A DNA stretch of 64,000 bases from an uncultured Winogradskyella sp. (GCF_947498005.1 NZ_CANMIW010000003.1:310001-374000), one strand, 5' to 3'. Positions 8,159 to 16,139 are shown, numbered from the stretch's first letter. Notes: generated by a model not told the origin, from the sequence alone. Program-made: numbers and translations.

Positions 8159-8185
8159 AAATCCTAAGCCAAAGACTCAGGATTT
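8159..8185 (-). terminator. Rho-independent terminator, recurrent hairpin copy 4
   Basis: Same AAATCCTAAG stem and loop as the other copies, with a T run on the minus strand. It lies about 20 bp beyond the stop of the 108-residue protein gene. Confidence 0.8.
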
Positions 8186-8205
8186 ATATTTCTAAACTTT
8201 TAAAA

Positions 8206-8532
8206 CTATTCACGCTCCAAAAGCTTTTTTGACACCTTATAAGTTGCTGCATACGCTAAACCTTCTTGTCGTTTTTTAAAAGTTGCAAATGCTCTGGTGT
8301 ACCATTTGGGATCTGTTGCTTTCTTTTTAAACTCTTCGTGACTTAAAACGTCGTACATTTTACCATCTAACCAAGGTTCTATACCATAGATACCAATGCC
8401 AAAGTGCTGTACGCGCTGGAGTACGGTTTCAAAATCTGTTTCAGAGAAATAATGCGTTTCGCCATCGAAACCATCATTTACATTTTTTAAATCAGTGAAA
8501 ACGTGTTTTTCTAAAAATTCTGTTTGTGTCAT
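8206..8532 (-). CDS. Hypothetical protein (108 aa)
   Basis: A soluble 108-residue protein with no signal peptide, rich in aromatic and charged residues. Recognisable stretches are GFDGETHYFSE (22-32), FGIGIYGIEPWLDGK and DPKWYTRAFATF. I cannot place it in a family. It is transcribed alone: a perfect -7 box (TAACTTTG) lies about 80 nt upstream and terminator copy 4 follows. The composition suggests a compact globular protein, perhaps a conserved flavobacterial orphan. Confidence 0.7.
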   Translation of the reverse strand: MTQTEFLEKHVFTDLKNVNDGFDGETHYFSETDFETVLQRVQHFGIGIYGIEPWLDGKMYDVLSHEEFKKKATDPKWYTRAFATFKKRQEGLAYAATYKVSKKLLERE

Positions 8533-8611
8533 TATATTGCTGTACCTTAATAATTATTATCTATTCTATAATCTAAAATTAAGACGCTTTAATGTCATTA
8601 ATTTCTGGACG

Positions 8612-8619
8612 CAAAGTTA
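8612..8619 (-). promoter_or_regulatory. -7 box of the 108-aa protein gene
   Basis: The minus strand reads TAACTTTG, a perfect match to the Bacteroidota -7 consensus TAnnTTTG. It lies 80 nt upstream of the ATG at 8532. No clear TTTG was seen at -33. Confidence 0.5.
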
Positions 8620-8685
8620 AGCCTTCTTAAACCGATTACTTCATTTATTTAATAAGATGATAGCTTATTTTGCCAATCATTTAAC

Positions 8686-8817
8686 TTAGGTTACAATCTT
8701 AAACATAGGATCGTTTTCCGTGATACTGCCTACTCCCTTTCTATTCTCTTTGATTACAATATACTTTTCGTTTGTAAATAACAGAACAGATAAAATCAAT
8801 GAAGCACCTAAAACATC
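8686..8817 (-). pseudogene. C-terminal remnant duplicating the 123-aa gene at 6300-6671
   Basis: Translating the minus strand up to the TAA at 8686-8688 gives about 43 codons ending LSVLLFT...KGVGSITENDPMFKIVT. About 25 of the last 35 residues equal the C-terminus of the 123-residue protein, including SVLLFT and KGVGSITEN, and both end in VT. There is no start codon: the frame runs back into terminator copy 5, where it hits a stop. The 5' two-thirds of the gene are gone. This is a truncated paralogue, probably left by duplication and deletion between the repeated terminators. Confidence 0.85.
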
Positions 8818-8823
8818 ACAAAA

Positions 8824-8850
8824 AAATCCTAAGTCAAAGACTTAGGATTT
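8824..8850 (-). terminator. Rho-independent terminator, recurrent hairpin copy 5
   Basis: A perfect 10-bp stem AAATCCTAAG/CTTAGGATTT with a seven-base loop and a T run on the minus strand, 36 bp after the NTF2-like lipoprotein gene. It borders the gene remnant at 8686-8817. Confidence 0.85.
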
Positions 8851-8885
8851 CAATGAAACATAAGGGCTAACAAAACGGCTAAAAT

Positions 8886-9407
8886 TTAGCTTTCATTTTT
8901 TAGTAATGGCGAATGATGTTCGCTCACAATTTTCCAACCTGCATTTGTTTTCGCAAATAACAATGACATCTGATCGTTAACTACTACAAGATTTTCTCCA
9001 AATTTTAATTGAAAATCAGTATGCATTGTCACATTAGCCACATCGCCAAAAACAGCTATATGCATATCATTGGCATCAAATTTTATAACCTCTGTAACCT
9101 GACTAAACGTATTACGTTCAAATTCTTCATTCTCCTTGCTGTCATTTCGAGGTTCTCCATTTTTAAACTCAGTAAATTTTGGTCCATAAGCATGAAAACT
9201 AATTAACTTATCCATATCACCATCACGCAGACTTTGCTCTATAGCATTCCAGGTTTCTAATATTTCTTTTTTTGCTTCTGGAAACTCGTCATTTATTAAA
9301 TCTACTTCCTCTACCTCTACAATTTCGGCTTTTTCTTTGGTTTGCTTGCAAGCAAATATTGCAACACCAACAACCACAAGTAACACTAATTTCATTTTAT
9401 AAATCAT
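8886..9407 (-). CDS. NTF2-like (SnoaL/DUF4440-type) lipoprotein
   Basis: A 173-residue protein with a signal peptide ending in a lipobox-like AIFAC (Cys20); a second in-frame Met at residue 5 (position 9395) could be the true start. After an acidic linker, residues about 45-170 form an alpha+beta domain: ILETWNAIEQSLRDGDMDKLISFH, then strands including VANVTMHTDFQLKFG and a final GWKIVSEHHSP. This is the cone-shaped NTF2/SnoaL pattern of small ligand-binding or enzyme domains. The substrate is unknown. It is monocistronic, with terminator copy 5 after it and the same upstream palindrome as hamA, so both may share a regulator. Confidence 0.8.
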   Translation of the reverse strand: MIYKMKLVLLVVVGVAIFACKQTKEKAEIVEVEEVDLINDEFPEAKKEILETWNAIEQSLRDGDMDKLISFHAYGPKFTEFKNGEPRNDSKENEEFERNTFSQVTEVIKFDANDMHIAVFGDVANVTMHTDFQLKFGENLVVVNDQMSLLFAKTNAGWKIVSEHHSPLLKNES

Positions 9408-9436
9408 AATACATAATTAATTGATTAATAGCGAGT

Positions 9437-9483
9437 TAAAGATACAGCTAAAAATTGTAAGAACGCATACGTATAACTACGTA
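9437..9483 (-). promoter_or_regulatory. Promoter with TACGTA palindrome, twin of the hamA site
   Basis: TACGTATAACTACGTA (9468-9483) differs by one base from the palindrome at 1309-1324. On the minus strand it is followed, after exactly 23 nt, by TATCTTTA (9444-9437), a one-mismatch -7 box. The NTF2-like lipoprotein ATG is about 30 nt further. Confidence 0.5.
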
Positions 9484-9648
9484 ATTTTTTAATAATCAAA
9501 TAATTACACTATATTTAAGCGTAGTTCTTAATAAATACTATGGTTGTCTTCATAAAAAATGAAGGAGCAATACCAGACGGCAGTTTAAAATGCAACTGGC
9601 AAACTAGGGAATTTCTGTATTAAACTGTTATATAAATAGATACGACTA

Positions 9649-9676
9649 ACGCAACCATTTGAATCTTTGTGCGTCT
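9649..9676 (+). promoter_or_regulatory. Putative ECF-sigma promoter of the 9710 lipoprotein
   Basis: ACGCAACCATTT (9649-9660) followed by GCGTCT (9671-9676) resembles the AAC/CGTC pair of ECF-sigma promoters, with 14 nt between GCAACC and GCGTCT. The same 12-mer precedes the lipoprotein gene at 23874. Confidence 0.45.
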
Positions 9677-9709
9677 ACAACATAACTAATCCATTAAAAC
9701 CTCACAAAA

Positions 9710-10852
9710 ATGAAAAAATCAATCGCTTTTATCTTAGTGCTGCTCCTAGCCTATTCGTGCTCAAAAGACAAACAAGAAAACAATGATGGAGATTTTAATC
9801 TCAGCGGAAAATTTGTCGCGCCTAATGGCACTGATGCTGTTTCTAAGGCTAATGTAAAATTATACGAAGGCAACACCCTTATAAATGAAACGCTTACAGA
9901 TAGTGAAGGTAACTTTACATTAACTGGTGTATCACCTGGAGATTATGAGGTCATCATCTCAAGAGGACTTTTCTCAACAACTCTTAGTACAACTGTAAAT
10001 ACTGACAATGATATTTTTGATATAGACCTGAGTACTATTACCATTACAGATCTGCCAAACATCGCTGTAGTTACTGGTGATTACGATAATATAGAAACTG
10101 TTTTGTATAATATTGGGCTTGTAAATCCTGTAACAGGAGAACCATTATTTGATATTATAGATGGACATGATTTAGCAGGAAGACCAAGTAGTTCTCAACA
10201 AGGACACAGCCACGACACTAATACTAGCTTAAGTAAAACTACTACTAATGAACAGTTAGAACCTAATGTAGATTTTGGATTTGGAAGTTTAATTGAATCG
10301 CCTGCATTATTAGCAAATTATGATATTATATTTTTAAACTGTGGCTTAAGTGAATACAAAACAGAATTCACTAGTAATCTTACAGATTTTGTTGCCAATG
10401 GTGGCTTGCTTTATGCTACCGATTACACTTATGTTTATTTATATGACATTACTAATTATGGAACAGATTATATCTCTTTTAGAGACCCTTATCGTTCAGG
10501 TCAGTCATTATCTACAACTGCAGAAGTACTCAACGAAGATTTATTAGATTGGATGACCTTAAATTTTAATATTTCGACTACAGATAATACCGTTACAATT
10601 GATCAGTTTCTAAATAGCTGGCAACCCGTGGCATCTTACGACGACAATACTGTGTTGCCTTGGTTATATGGTCCTGTGGTGTATAATGACGGTATTGAAG
10701 AAGATATCTATTTAGCCTACACGTTTGCGCATGGTAATGGTGGTGTGTTATACTCCTCTTTTCATACTAAAAATAGTGCAACACAATCTGAAGCTGTTGA
10801 GCGTTCTATTCAATATTTAGTTTTTGAATTAGCGAGCTTAAAATCGGAATAA
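9710..10852 (+). CDS. Lipoprotein with carboxypeptidase-regulatory-like and ThuA/GATase-like domains
   Basis: A 380-residue protein with a clear lipoprotein signal (lipobox AYSC, Cys17). Residues about 30-105 read as a carboxypeptidase-regulatory-like/CNA_B fold (LSGKFVAPNG, ANVKLYEGNTLINETLTDSEGNFTLTGVSPGDYEV). A Rossmann-like domain follows, with IAVVTGDYDNIETVLYNIG and YDIIFLNCGLSEY then FVANGGLLYATDY, reminiscent of ThuA/GATase1-like folds but without a visible catalytic Cys. A His-rich insert (GHDLAGRPSSSQQGHSHD) lies between. It is surface or periplasmic; the function is unknown. An ECF-like promoter suggests control by envelope stress. A bidirectional terminator follows. Confidence 0.75.
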   Translation: MKKSIAFILVLLLAYSCSKDKQENNDGDFNLSGKFVAPNGTDAVSKANVKLYEGNTLINETLTDSEGNFTLTGVSPGDYEVIISRGLFSTTLSTTVNTDNDIFDIDLSTITITDLPNIAVVTGDYDNIETVLYNIGLVNPVTGEPLFDIIDGHDLAGRPSSSQQGHSHDTNTSLSKTTTNEQLEPNVDFGFGSLIESPALLANYDIIFLNCGLSEYKTEFTSNLTDFVANGGLLYATDYTYVYLYDITNYGTDYISFRDPYRSGQSLSTTAEVLNEDLLDWMTLNFNISTTDNTVTIDQFLNSWQPVASYDDNTVLPWLYGPVVYNDGIEEDIYLAYTFAHGNGGVLYSSFHTKNSATQSEAVERSIQYLVFELASLKSE

Positions 10853-10870
10853 TACATACCAAATAAAATT

Positions 10871-10903
10871 AAAAAACCCGAAGCCTTAGACTTCGGGTTT
10901 TTT
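10871..10903. terminator. Bidirectional rho-independent terminator
   Basis: Stem CCCGAAG/CTTCGGG (10877-10883 and 10891-10897) flanked by A6 and T6, between convergent genes ending at 10852 and 10925. Confidence 0.9.
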
Positions 10904-10924
10904 AGTTATTTCTTAGTTTTGAAA

Positions 10925-11278
10925 TTAACCTTCAGGATGCATAAAACGTTGCTTACCTAATAACTCTTCTTCAGTTTCTACATTATCATCATCAGGAATA
11001 CAACAATCCACAGGACAAACAGCAGCACATTGAGGTTCTTCATGAAAGCCCATACATTCTGTACACTTATCTGGTGCTATGTAATACACTTCATCATCAA
11101 TAGGTTCTTGTGTTTCGTCAGCATCAACTTCTTTACCATCTGGTAAAACAATTTTACCGGTTAAGCTTGTACCATCAGAATAACGCCAATCATCGGCTCC
11201 TTCGTAAATAGCTGTATTTGGGCATTCTGGCTCACATGCTCCACAATTTATACATTCGTCAGTGATTATAATTGCCAT
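10925..11278 (-). CDS. 4Fe-4S dicluster ferredoxin
   Basis: A small acidic 117-residue protein with two cluster motifs. The first is [11 protein letters not shown] (Cys9, 12, 15, 19). The second is [13 protein letters not shown] followed by AAVCPVDCC, with the long CxxCx8CxxxC spacing of the Allochromatium-type dicluster ferredoxins. Between them sits a 40-residue acidic insert, and a C-terminal tail follows, as in many Bacteroidota ferredoxins. It transfers electrons at low potential in the cytoplasm. It is divergent from the LuxC-like gene, an arrangement that may link it to reductive fatty-acyl metabolism, although that is only context. Confidence 0.9.
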   Translation of the reverse strand: MAIIITDECINCGACEPECPNTAIYEGADDWRYSDGTSLTGKIVLPDGKEVDADETQEPIDDEVYYIAPDKCTECMGFHEEPQCAAVCPVDCCIPDDDNVETEEELLGKQRFMHPEG

Positions 11279-11371
11279 AGTTTTTATCTTTTTCTTTAGT
11301 AATCTGCGCGTTAATTAATTAAAATGTCAGATGTATTTCGCAAAATTTAATCCATATTTCACAACAAACTT

Positions 11372-11401
11372 TTTCTTGCTCATTTGGTTTGCGTAATTTT
11401 G
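11372..11401 (+). promoter_or_regulatory. Promoter of the acyl-CoA reductase gene
   Basis: TAATTTTG (11394-11401) matches the -7 consensus TAnnTTTG perfectly; a weak -33 (TTTC, 11372-11375) lies 18 nt upstream. Transcription would start near 11408, downstream of the in-frame ATG at 11389, which supports the later ATG at 11446. Confidence 0.6.
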
Positions 11402-11445
11402 CAAATGCAAAAATAAAGCCAAAACATCGTATAACCAAACCATAT

Positions 11446-12504
11446 ATGGATTTACAACAAAGAATTAACGCTTTTATAAAATTAGGCGCTTTTTTAAAGC
11501 AATTTGAGAATAACGAAGCCGTTATAAATAATAATATTGAAGCAAATGATTTATTTTTTGATGGCTTTAAACACCAAATAAAACTTGCTCAAGAAGCCAA
11601 TGGCTGGTTTACAAAAAACAACATAACTTTTACGCTAAAAAATTGGTCTAATGCATTGACCAACAAAAACATTAGCGAATGGTTAGAAAAGTATAACTTT
11701 AATATTGAAAACCCAAAGACCGTTGCTATTATTATGGCAGGAAATATTCCTTTAGTTGGGTTTCATGATTTTTTATGTGTCCTTATTTCGGGCCATAATG
11801 TTTTAGTAAAACAATCATCTAACGACAAACATTTATTACCATTTTTAGCTAAATATTTAGAGATAGTTGAACCTCATTTTAAAGGCAAAATAAAATTCAC
11901 TGAAGAAAAGCTTGAGGATTTTGAAGCTGTAATTGCTACAGGAAGCGATAACACTGCTCGCTATTTTGAGTACTACTTTAAGAACAAACCTTCTATCATT
12001 AGAAAAAACAGAAATTCAGTGGCTGTATTAACAGGTAATGAAACATCTGAGGATTTAGAATTATTATCTGATGATATTTTTAGATATTATGGATTAGGTT
12101 GCAGAAACGTTTCGAAACTTTTTGTACCAAAAGGTTATGATTTCCAAGCCCTATTTAAAGCCGTTTATAAATGGCATCCCATAATAAATGAATCTAAATA
12201 CGCTAATAATTACGACTACAACAAAGCCGTGTATTTAATGAGTGAGTTTGATATGTTAGAGAACGGATTTCTGATGATAAAGGAAGATAAAAGCTACGCA
12301 TCTCCTATAGCTACGCTGTTTTATGAGTATTACGATTCTATTGAGGATTTAAAACAACAAATAGCAGATAATATAGACCATATACAATGTGTAGTTGCTA
12401 AATCATTTAAGGATGGAGAAATAGAATTTGGTGACACACAGAATCCAAAGCTAAATGATTATGCGGATAATGTAGATACTGTTGAATTTTTGTTAGAAAT
12501 ATGA
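11446..12504 (+). CDS. LuxC-like acyl-CoA reductase
   Basis: The frame opens at 11389, but I place the start at the ATG at 11446 (MDLQQRINAF), because the promoter -7 box ends at 11401. The 352-residue product is cytoplasmic. IIMAGNIPLVGFHDFL is the LuxC nucleotide-binding N-terminal pattern, VLVKQSSNDKHLLPFL follows, and YGLGCRNVSKLFVP contains the likely catalytic Cys of the aldehyde dehydrogenase fold. LuxC enzymes reduce acyl-CoA or acyl-enzyme to aldehyde with NADPH. In Flavobacteriia this gene is usually found away from lux genes, next to a ferredoxin, as here. The physiological substrate is unknown. Confidence 0.85.
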   Translation: MDLQQRINAFIKLGAFLKQFENNEAVINNNIEANDLFFDGFKHQIKLAQEANGWFTKNNITFTLKNWSNALTNKNISEWLEKYNFNIENPKTVAIIMAGNIPLVGFHDFLCVLISGHNVLVKQSSNDKHLLPFLAKYLEIVEPHFKGKIKFTEEKLEDFEAVIATGSDNTARYFEYYFKNKPSIIRKNRNSVAVLTGNETSEDLELLSDDIFRYYGLGCRNVSKLFVPKGYDFQALFKAVYKWHPIINESKYANNYDYNKAVYLMSEFDMLENGFLMIKEDKSYASPIATLFYEYYDSIEDLKQQIADNIDHIQCVVAKSFKDGEIEFGDTQNPKLNDYADNVDTVEFLLEI

Positions 12505-12637
12505 GATAAAAATTATCAATTTAATAACATAAATTAAGCATTTAATTAGCACCTTTGTAACGGTTTAAAAAATTAATAAAATTTCTGGTCTAGACTATTA
12601 TTAAGTCTAATAGAACGGAAATGAAAATAAAATTTTC

Positions 12638-13699
12638 ATGAAAAAACACAATTTTAGTGCAGGTCCATGTGTATTGCCAAAATCGGTAATGGAACAAGCA
12701 GCAGCAGCAGTTTTAAACTTTGATGAAGGCTTATCCCTTTTAGAAATATCACATCGTAGCAAACCATTTGTTGATGTCATGGAAAATGCTCGATCTTTAG
12801 CTTTAGAGTTATTAGGTTTAGAAGGAAAAGGTTATAAAGCGTTGTTTTTACAAGGTGGCGCAAGCACACAATTTTTAATGGTAGCATTAAACCTACTAGA
12901 AAAAAGAGCTGGTTACTTAAACTCTGGTACTTGGGCAGACAAATCTATAAAAGAAGCAAAAATATATGATGATATTTACGAAGTAGGATCATCTAAAGCC
13001 GCCAACTTTAACTACATACCAAAAGGATACGATATCCCAGAAGATTACGATTATTTTCACTGTACGTCTAACAATACCATCTTTGGAACACAAATGAAGA
13101 GTTTTCCAAACTCTCCTGTACCAATGGTGTGTGATATGAGTAGTGATATATTTTCGCGTCAGTTAGATTTTTCTCAATTTGATTTAATCTACGCTGGAGC
13201 TCAAAAAAACATGGGTCCTGCAGGTACAACTTTAGTTGTTATTAAAGAAGATATTTTAGGTAAGGTGTCTCGTAAGATTCCTTCAATGATGGATTATAAA
13301 GTTCATATAGGAAAAGGTAGTATGTTTAATACACCTCCTGTATTTGCCGTTTATGTATCTATGTTAACAATGCAATGGTTAAAAGATTTAGGTGGTATTA
13401 AAGCTATTGAAGAAATCAACGAAAAGAAAGCAAGCTTAATATATTCTGAAATTGATTTAAACCCATTATTTAAAGGTTATGCTGTAAAAGAAGATCGTTC
13501 TAACATGAATGCAACGTTTACATTAGAGAACGAAAACCTTAAAGAAACATTTGATGCTATGTGTTTAGAAGCTGGTATCAACGGAATTAATGGACACAGA
13601 AGTGTTGGTGGCTACAGAGCATCAATGTACAATGCGTTGTCTTTAGATAGCGTTAAAGCACTTGTAGAGATTATGAGTGATTTAGAAAGTAAAGCTTAA
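12638..13699 (+). CDS. serC: 3-phosphoserine aminotransferase
   Basis: A 353-residue PLP enzyme of fold type I. HNFSAGPCVLP at the N-terminus and EISHRSK (36-42) are family hallmarks, and GAQKNMGPAG holds the PLP lysine Lys190. GGASTQF (73-79) binds the cofactor phosphate, and the C-terminal GHRSVGGYRASMYNA binds substrate. It converts 3-phosphohydroxypyruvate and glutamate to phosphoserine and 2-oxoglutarate. serA follows 100 bp later, so this is a serine biosynthesis unit; serB is not in the window. Confidence 0.97.
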   Translation: MKKHNFSAGPCVLPKSVMEQAAAAVLNFDEGLSLLEISHRSKPFVDVMENARSLALELLGLEGKGYKALFLQGGASTQFLMVALNLLEKRAGYLNSGTWADKSIKEAKIYDDIYEVGSSKAANFNYIPKGYDIPEDYDYFHCTSNNTIFGTQMKSFPNSPVPMVCDMSSDIFSRQLDFSQFDLIYAGAQKNMGPAGTTLVVIKEDILGKVSRKIPSMMDYKVHIGKGSMFNTPPVFAVYVSMLTMQWLKDLGGIKAIEEINEKKASLIYSEIDLNPLFKGYAVKEDRSNMNATFTLENENLKETFDAMCLEAGINGINGHRSVGGYRASMYNALSLDSVKALVEIMSDLESKA

Positions 13700-13768
13700 A
13701 AAAGTAAGGAGTACTCTATGGAGTACGATTTAAAAATAATTATAATTTAAAGTCTTTGAGTTGAAAAA

Positions 13769-13792
13769 CTTTTAAACTTTTAAACTTTTAAA
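13769..13792 (+). repeat. Three tandem copies of CTTTTAAA in the serA leader
   Basis: Three exact 8-bp units directly precede the serA start by 7 nt. They may be a slippage tract in the 5' leader or affect translation; no function is shown. Confidence 0.7.
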
Positions 13793-13799
13793 CACAAAC

Positions 13800-14750
13800 A
13801 TGAAAGTATTAGCAAACGACGGAGTTTCTCAAAGTGGTATAGATGCCTTAGAAGCTGCAGGTTACGAAGTTATAACAACAACAGTTGCCCAAGAACAATT
13901 ACAAAACTACATTAATACAAATGAAGTTTCTGTATTATTAGTAAGAAGTGCAACAACAGTAAGAAAAGATTTAATTGACAACTGCCCTAGCCTGAAAATT
14001 ATTGGTCGTGGTGGTGTTGGTATGGATAATATTGATGTAGAATATGCACGTGAAAAAGGCTTAAGTGTTATAAACACACCAGCAGCTTCATCTCATTCAG
14101 TTGCCGAATTGGTATTTGGTCACTTTTATGGTTTAGCACGTTTTTTACATAACTCTAATAGAGATATGCCATTAGAAGGTGATGCCAATTTTAAAGGCTT
14201 AAAGAAAGCTTATGCAAAAGGAACAGAATTAAAAGGTAAAACTTTAGGTGTTCTTGGTTTTGGTCGTATTGGTCAAGCAACTGCAAAAGTAGCTTTAGGT
14301 GCAGGAATGAAAGTTGTAGCCTTTGATCCATTTTTAGAGAAAGCAGATTTGCAATTAGATTTCTTTGATGGACAAAAAGTAAATTTTGAAATAAAAACAA
14401 TTTCTAAGGAAGAGGTTTTAAAACAATCAGACTTTTTAACGTTACACGTACCAGCTCAGAAAGACTATGTTATTGATGAAGCTGAATTTAACCTAATGAA
14501 AGATGGTGTAATCATGGCAAATGCAGCACGTGGTGGTGTTGTTAATGAAATTGCACTTGTAAAGGCAATTGAAAGCGGTAAAGTAGCAAGAGCAGCTTTA
14601 GATGTTTTTGAAAAAGAACCAAAACCAGAAATTCAATTACTAATGAATTCTTCATTATCGCTTACACCACATACTGGTGCAGCAACAAATGAAGCGCAAG
14701 ATAGAATTGGTGTTGAATTAGCTGAACAGATCATTTCTATACTAGGTTAA
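13800..14750 (+). CDS. serA: D-3-phosphoglycerate dehydrogenase, short form
   Basis: A 316-residue D-2-hydroxyacid dehydrogenase. The NAD-binding loop is GFGRIG (153-158). The catalytic set is Arg244 (NAARGG), Glu273 (FEKEP) and His291 (TPHTGAAT). It lacks the C-terminal ACT or intervening domains, so it is the short form without the serine-feedback domain. It oxidises 3-phosphoglycerate to 3-phosphohydroxypyruvate, the step before SerC, whose gene lies directly upstream. Operon context makes serA the best call over other D-2-hydroxyacid dehydrogenases. Confidence 0.93.
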   Translation: MKVLANDGVSQSGIDALEAAGYEVITTTVAQEQLQNYINTNEVSVLLVRSATTVRKDLIDNCPSLKIIGRGGVGMDNIDVEYAREKGLSVINTPAASSHSVAELVFGHFYGLARFLHNSNRDMPLEGDANFKGLKKAYAKGTELKGKTLGVLGFGRIGQATAKVALGAGMKVVAFDPFLEKADLQLDFFDGQKVNFEIKTISKEEVLKQSDFLTLHVPAQKDYVIDEAEFNLMKDGVIMANAARGGVVNEIALVKAIESGKVARAALDVFEKEPKPEIQLLMNSSLSLTPHTGAATNEAQDRIGVELAEQIISILG

Positions 14751-14780
14751 TATTAAAATGTGACCAAAGCAAAAAAAGTG

Positions 14781-14807
14781 AGTCCTACAATTGTGGGACT
14801 TTTTTTG
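14781..14807 (+). terminator. Rho-independent terminator after serA
   Basis: Stem AGTCC-AC/GT-GGACT with a short AATT loop, followed by T7. It lies about 30 bp past the serA stop. Confidence 0.85.
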
Positions 14808-14850
14808 TACCTTAACAAACAATATTTAACATAAATTAATTCAATAAAAA

Positions 14851-15486
14851 ATGGCAGGAATTTTAGACTTATTAAACAGTGACTTAGGAAAAACAATCAT
14901 AAGCGGTGTTTCTGGATCAACAGGAACAGATCAAGGAAAAACCAGTAGTGTATTAACTATGGCTTTACCAGTACTTATGAAAGCAATGGAACGTAATGCT
15001 TCTACACCAGAAGGTGCAGCAGGATTAATGGGTGCATTAAGCGGTAAACATAACGGAAGCATATTAGATAACCTTGGTGGTTTATTTGGTGGTGGTGTTG
15101 ATGAAGAAGTAACTAACGATGGTTCAAAAATTCTTAACCATGTATTAGGAAGCAAGCAACAAGGTGTTGAGCAAGTAATTGGTCAAAAAGCTGGTTTAGA
15201 TTCTGGCGCAGTTGGTAACATTTTAAAAGTAGCTGCTCCTATTTTAATGGGTGTATTAGGAAAACAAGCTAGCCAAAACAATGTAAGCTCACAAAGTGGA
15301 ATTACTGGTTTATTAGGCGGTTTACTTGGTGGTAGCGATACAGCTAACGAACAAAGTTTCTTAGAAAAAATATTAGATGCAGATGGTGACGGTAGCGTTA
15401 TTGATGATGTAGCTGGTATGGTTTTAGGAGGTAGCAAAAGCTCTGGAGGACTTGGTGGTCTTTTAGGTGGTTTATTCGGAAAATAA
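14851..15486 (+). CDS. DUF937 domain protein
   Basis: A 211-residue Gly/Leu-rich protein. The N-terminus MAGILDLLNSDLGKTIISGVSG and the segments LTMALPVLMKAMERN and KVAAPILMGVLGKQ are the two repeats of the DUF937 (YidB-like) domain. GGLFGGG and GGLLGGLFGK stretches link and end them. EKILDADGDGSVIDDV near residue 175 looks like a calcium-binding DxDGD loop. It is probably cytoplasmic and its function is not established. It is transcribed between the serA terminator and its own terminator. Confidence 0.85.
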   Translation: MAGILDLLNSDLGKTIISGVSGSTGTDQGKTSSVLTMALPVLMKAMERNASTPEGAAGLMGALSGKHNGSILDNLGGLFGGGVDEEVTNDGSKILNHVLGSKQQGVEQVIGQKAGLDSGAVGNILKVAAPILMGVLGKQASQNNVSSQSGITGLLGGLLGGSDTANEQSFLEKILDADGDGSVIDDVAGMVLGGSKSSGGLGGLLGGLFGK

Positions 15487-15510
15487 AATAACTTCCCTTT
15501 TATATAAAGC

Positions 15511-15542
15511 AAAGCAGTTCTTACTATAAGAGCTGCTTTTTT
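15511..15542 (+). terminator. Rho-independent terminator after the DUF937 gene
   Basis: Stem AAAGCAG-TCTTA/TAAGA-CTGCTTT with a short loop, followed by a T run. Confidence 0.85.
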
Positions 15543-15701
15543 ATTGATTGCATTATTACACTTTAAAATTAACTAGGTTAACGTACTCAAAAGGAGTGTT
15601 CACATAATATAGGTTGTTATACCATTTAGTTTTCTATTGCTTTGTAGTGTTAATTCAAAGTGAAAACTCAAAAACACAAACATTTTTTAATATCTTTAAG
15701 T

Positions 15702-16139
15702 ATGAAAAAGTTAATTCCATTTATTATTATTCTTATTTTAATTGCTAGTTGTAAATCTTATAACAACAACCAAACTATTAACAATGAGAACGAAAACAGC
15801 TTAGTACAGAGTGACACCGTAACTATAAGTAGTGACGAGAGTGATTATGAAATTATTATTATAGAACCTGGATTTAATACGTGGTTACTTACTACAGCAC
15901 GACCAGAAGGCTATTATTCGCAAGAATGGCTAGAAACTAGAAATGCACTTATGGTACAAACATGGAACCAACGCAACTTACAACCTAGTGCTTTTGATCC
16001 ATCACTATACGAGTTGCGAATTGATTACGACACCAGAACCGATTATGGCTATGAAGTAAATTATAAGCTATACAATTACTTTGTTTACTTTCAATTAAAA
16101 TACAAACAAAGACTTTCTTCTTTTAGTCCTCGAATTTAG
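15702..16139 (+). CDS. DUF6146-like lipoprotein
   Basis: The frame opens at 15660, but the second Met (15702) gives a proper lipoprotein signal: MKKLIPFIIILILIASC with lipobox Cys17. The mature part begins with an Asn/Ser linker and ends in a conserved-looking domain: GFNTWLLTTARPEGYYSQEWLE, TWNQRN and VNYKLYNYFVYFQLKYKQRL. I associate this with the uncharacterised DUF6146 family of Flavobacteriia, from memory. It is anchored in the envelope; the role is unknown. A promoter in its tail region serves the next gene. Confidence 0.75.
   Translation: MKKLIPFIIILILIASCKSYNNNQTINNENENSLVQSDTVTISSDESDYEIIIIEPGFNTWLLTTARPEGYYSQEWLETRNALMVQTWNQRNLQPSAFDPSLYELRIDYDTRTDYGYEVNYKLYNYFVYFQLKYKQRLSSFSPRI

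Larger units (their letters stand above)
8533..8885. other. Intergenic stretch with promoter, gene remnant and terminator
   Basis: These 353 bp hold the promoter of the 108-residue gene (8612-8619), a C-terminal gene remnant (8686-8817) and terminator copy 5 (8824-8850). No intact gene is present. Confidence 0.7.
9408..9709. other. Divergent intergenic region between two lipoprotein genes
   Basis: These 302 bp carry the leftward palindromic operator and -7-like box (9437-9483) and a rightward ECF-like promoter (9649-9676). The middle (9500-9640) shows nothing I can name. Confidence 0.6.

Noticed and set aside
11389..11445. Upstream start for the LuxC-like gene
   Set aside because: The -7 box at 11394-11401 lies inside it, so the mRNA would begin after this ATG; the later ATG at 11446 fits.
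13700..13799. CRISPR-like tandem units before serA
   Set aside because: Units are 8 bp and directly adjacent without spacers; no cas gene in the window.
15183..15512. Minus-strand Pro/Ser-rich ORF (109 aa)
   Set aside because: Antisense of the Gly/Leu-rich DUF937 gene; no promoter, and composition explained by the real gene.
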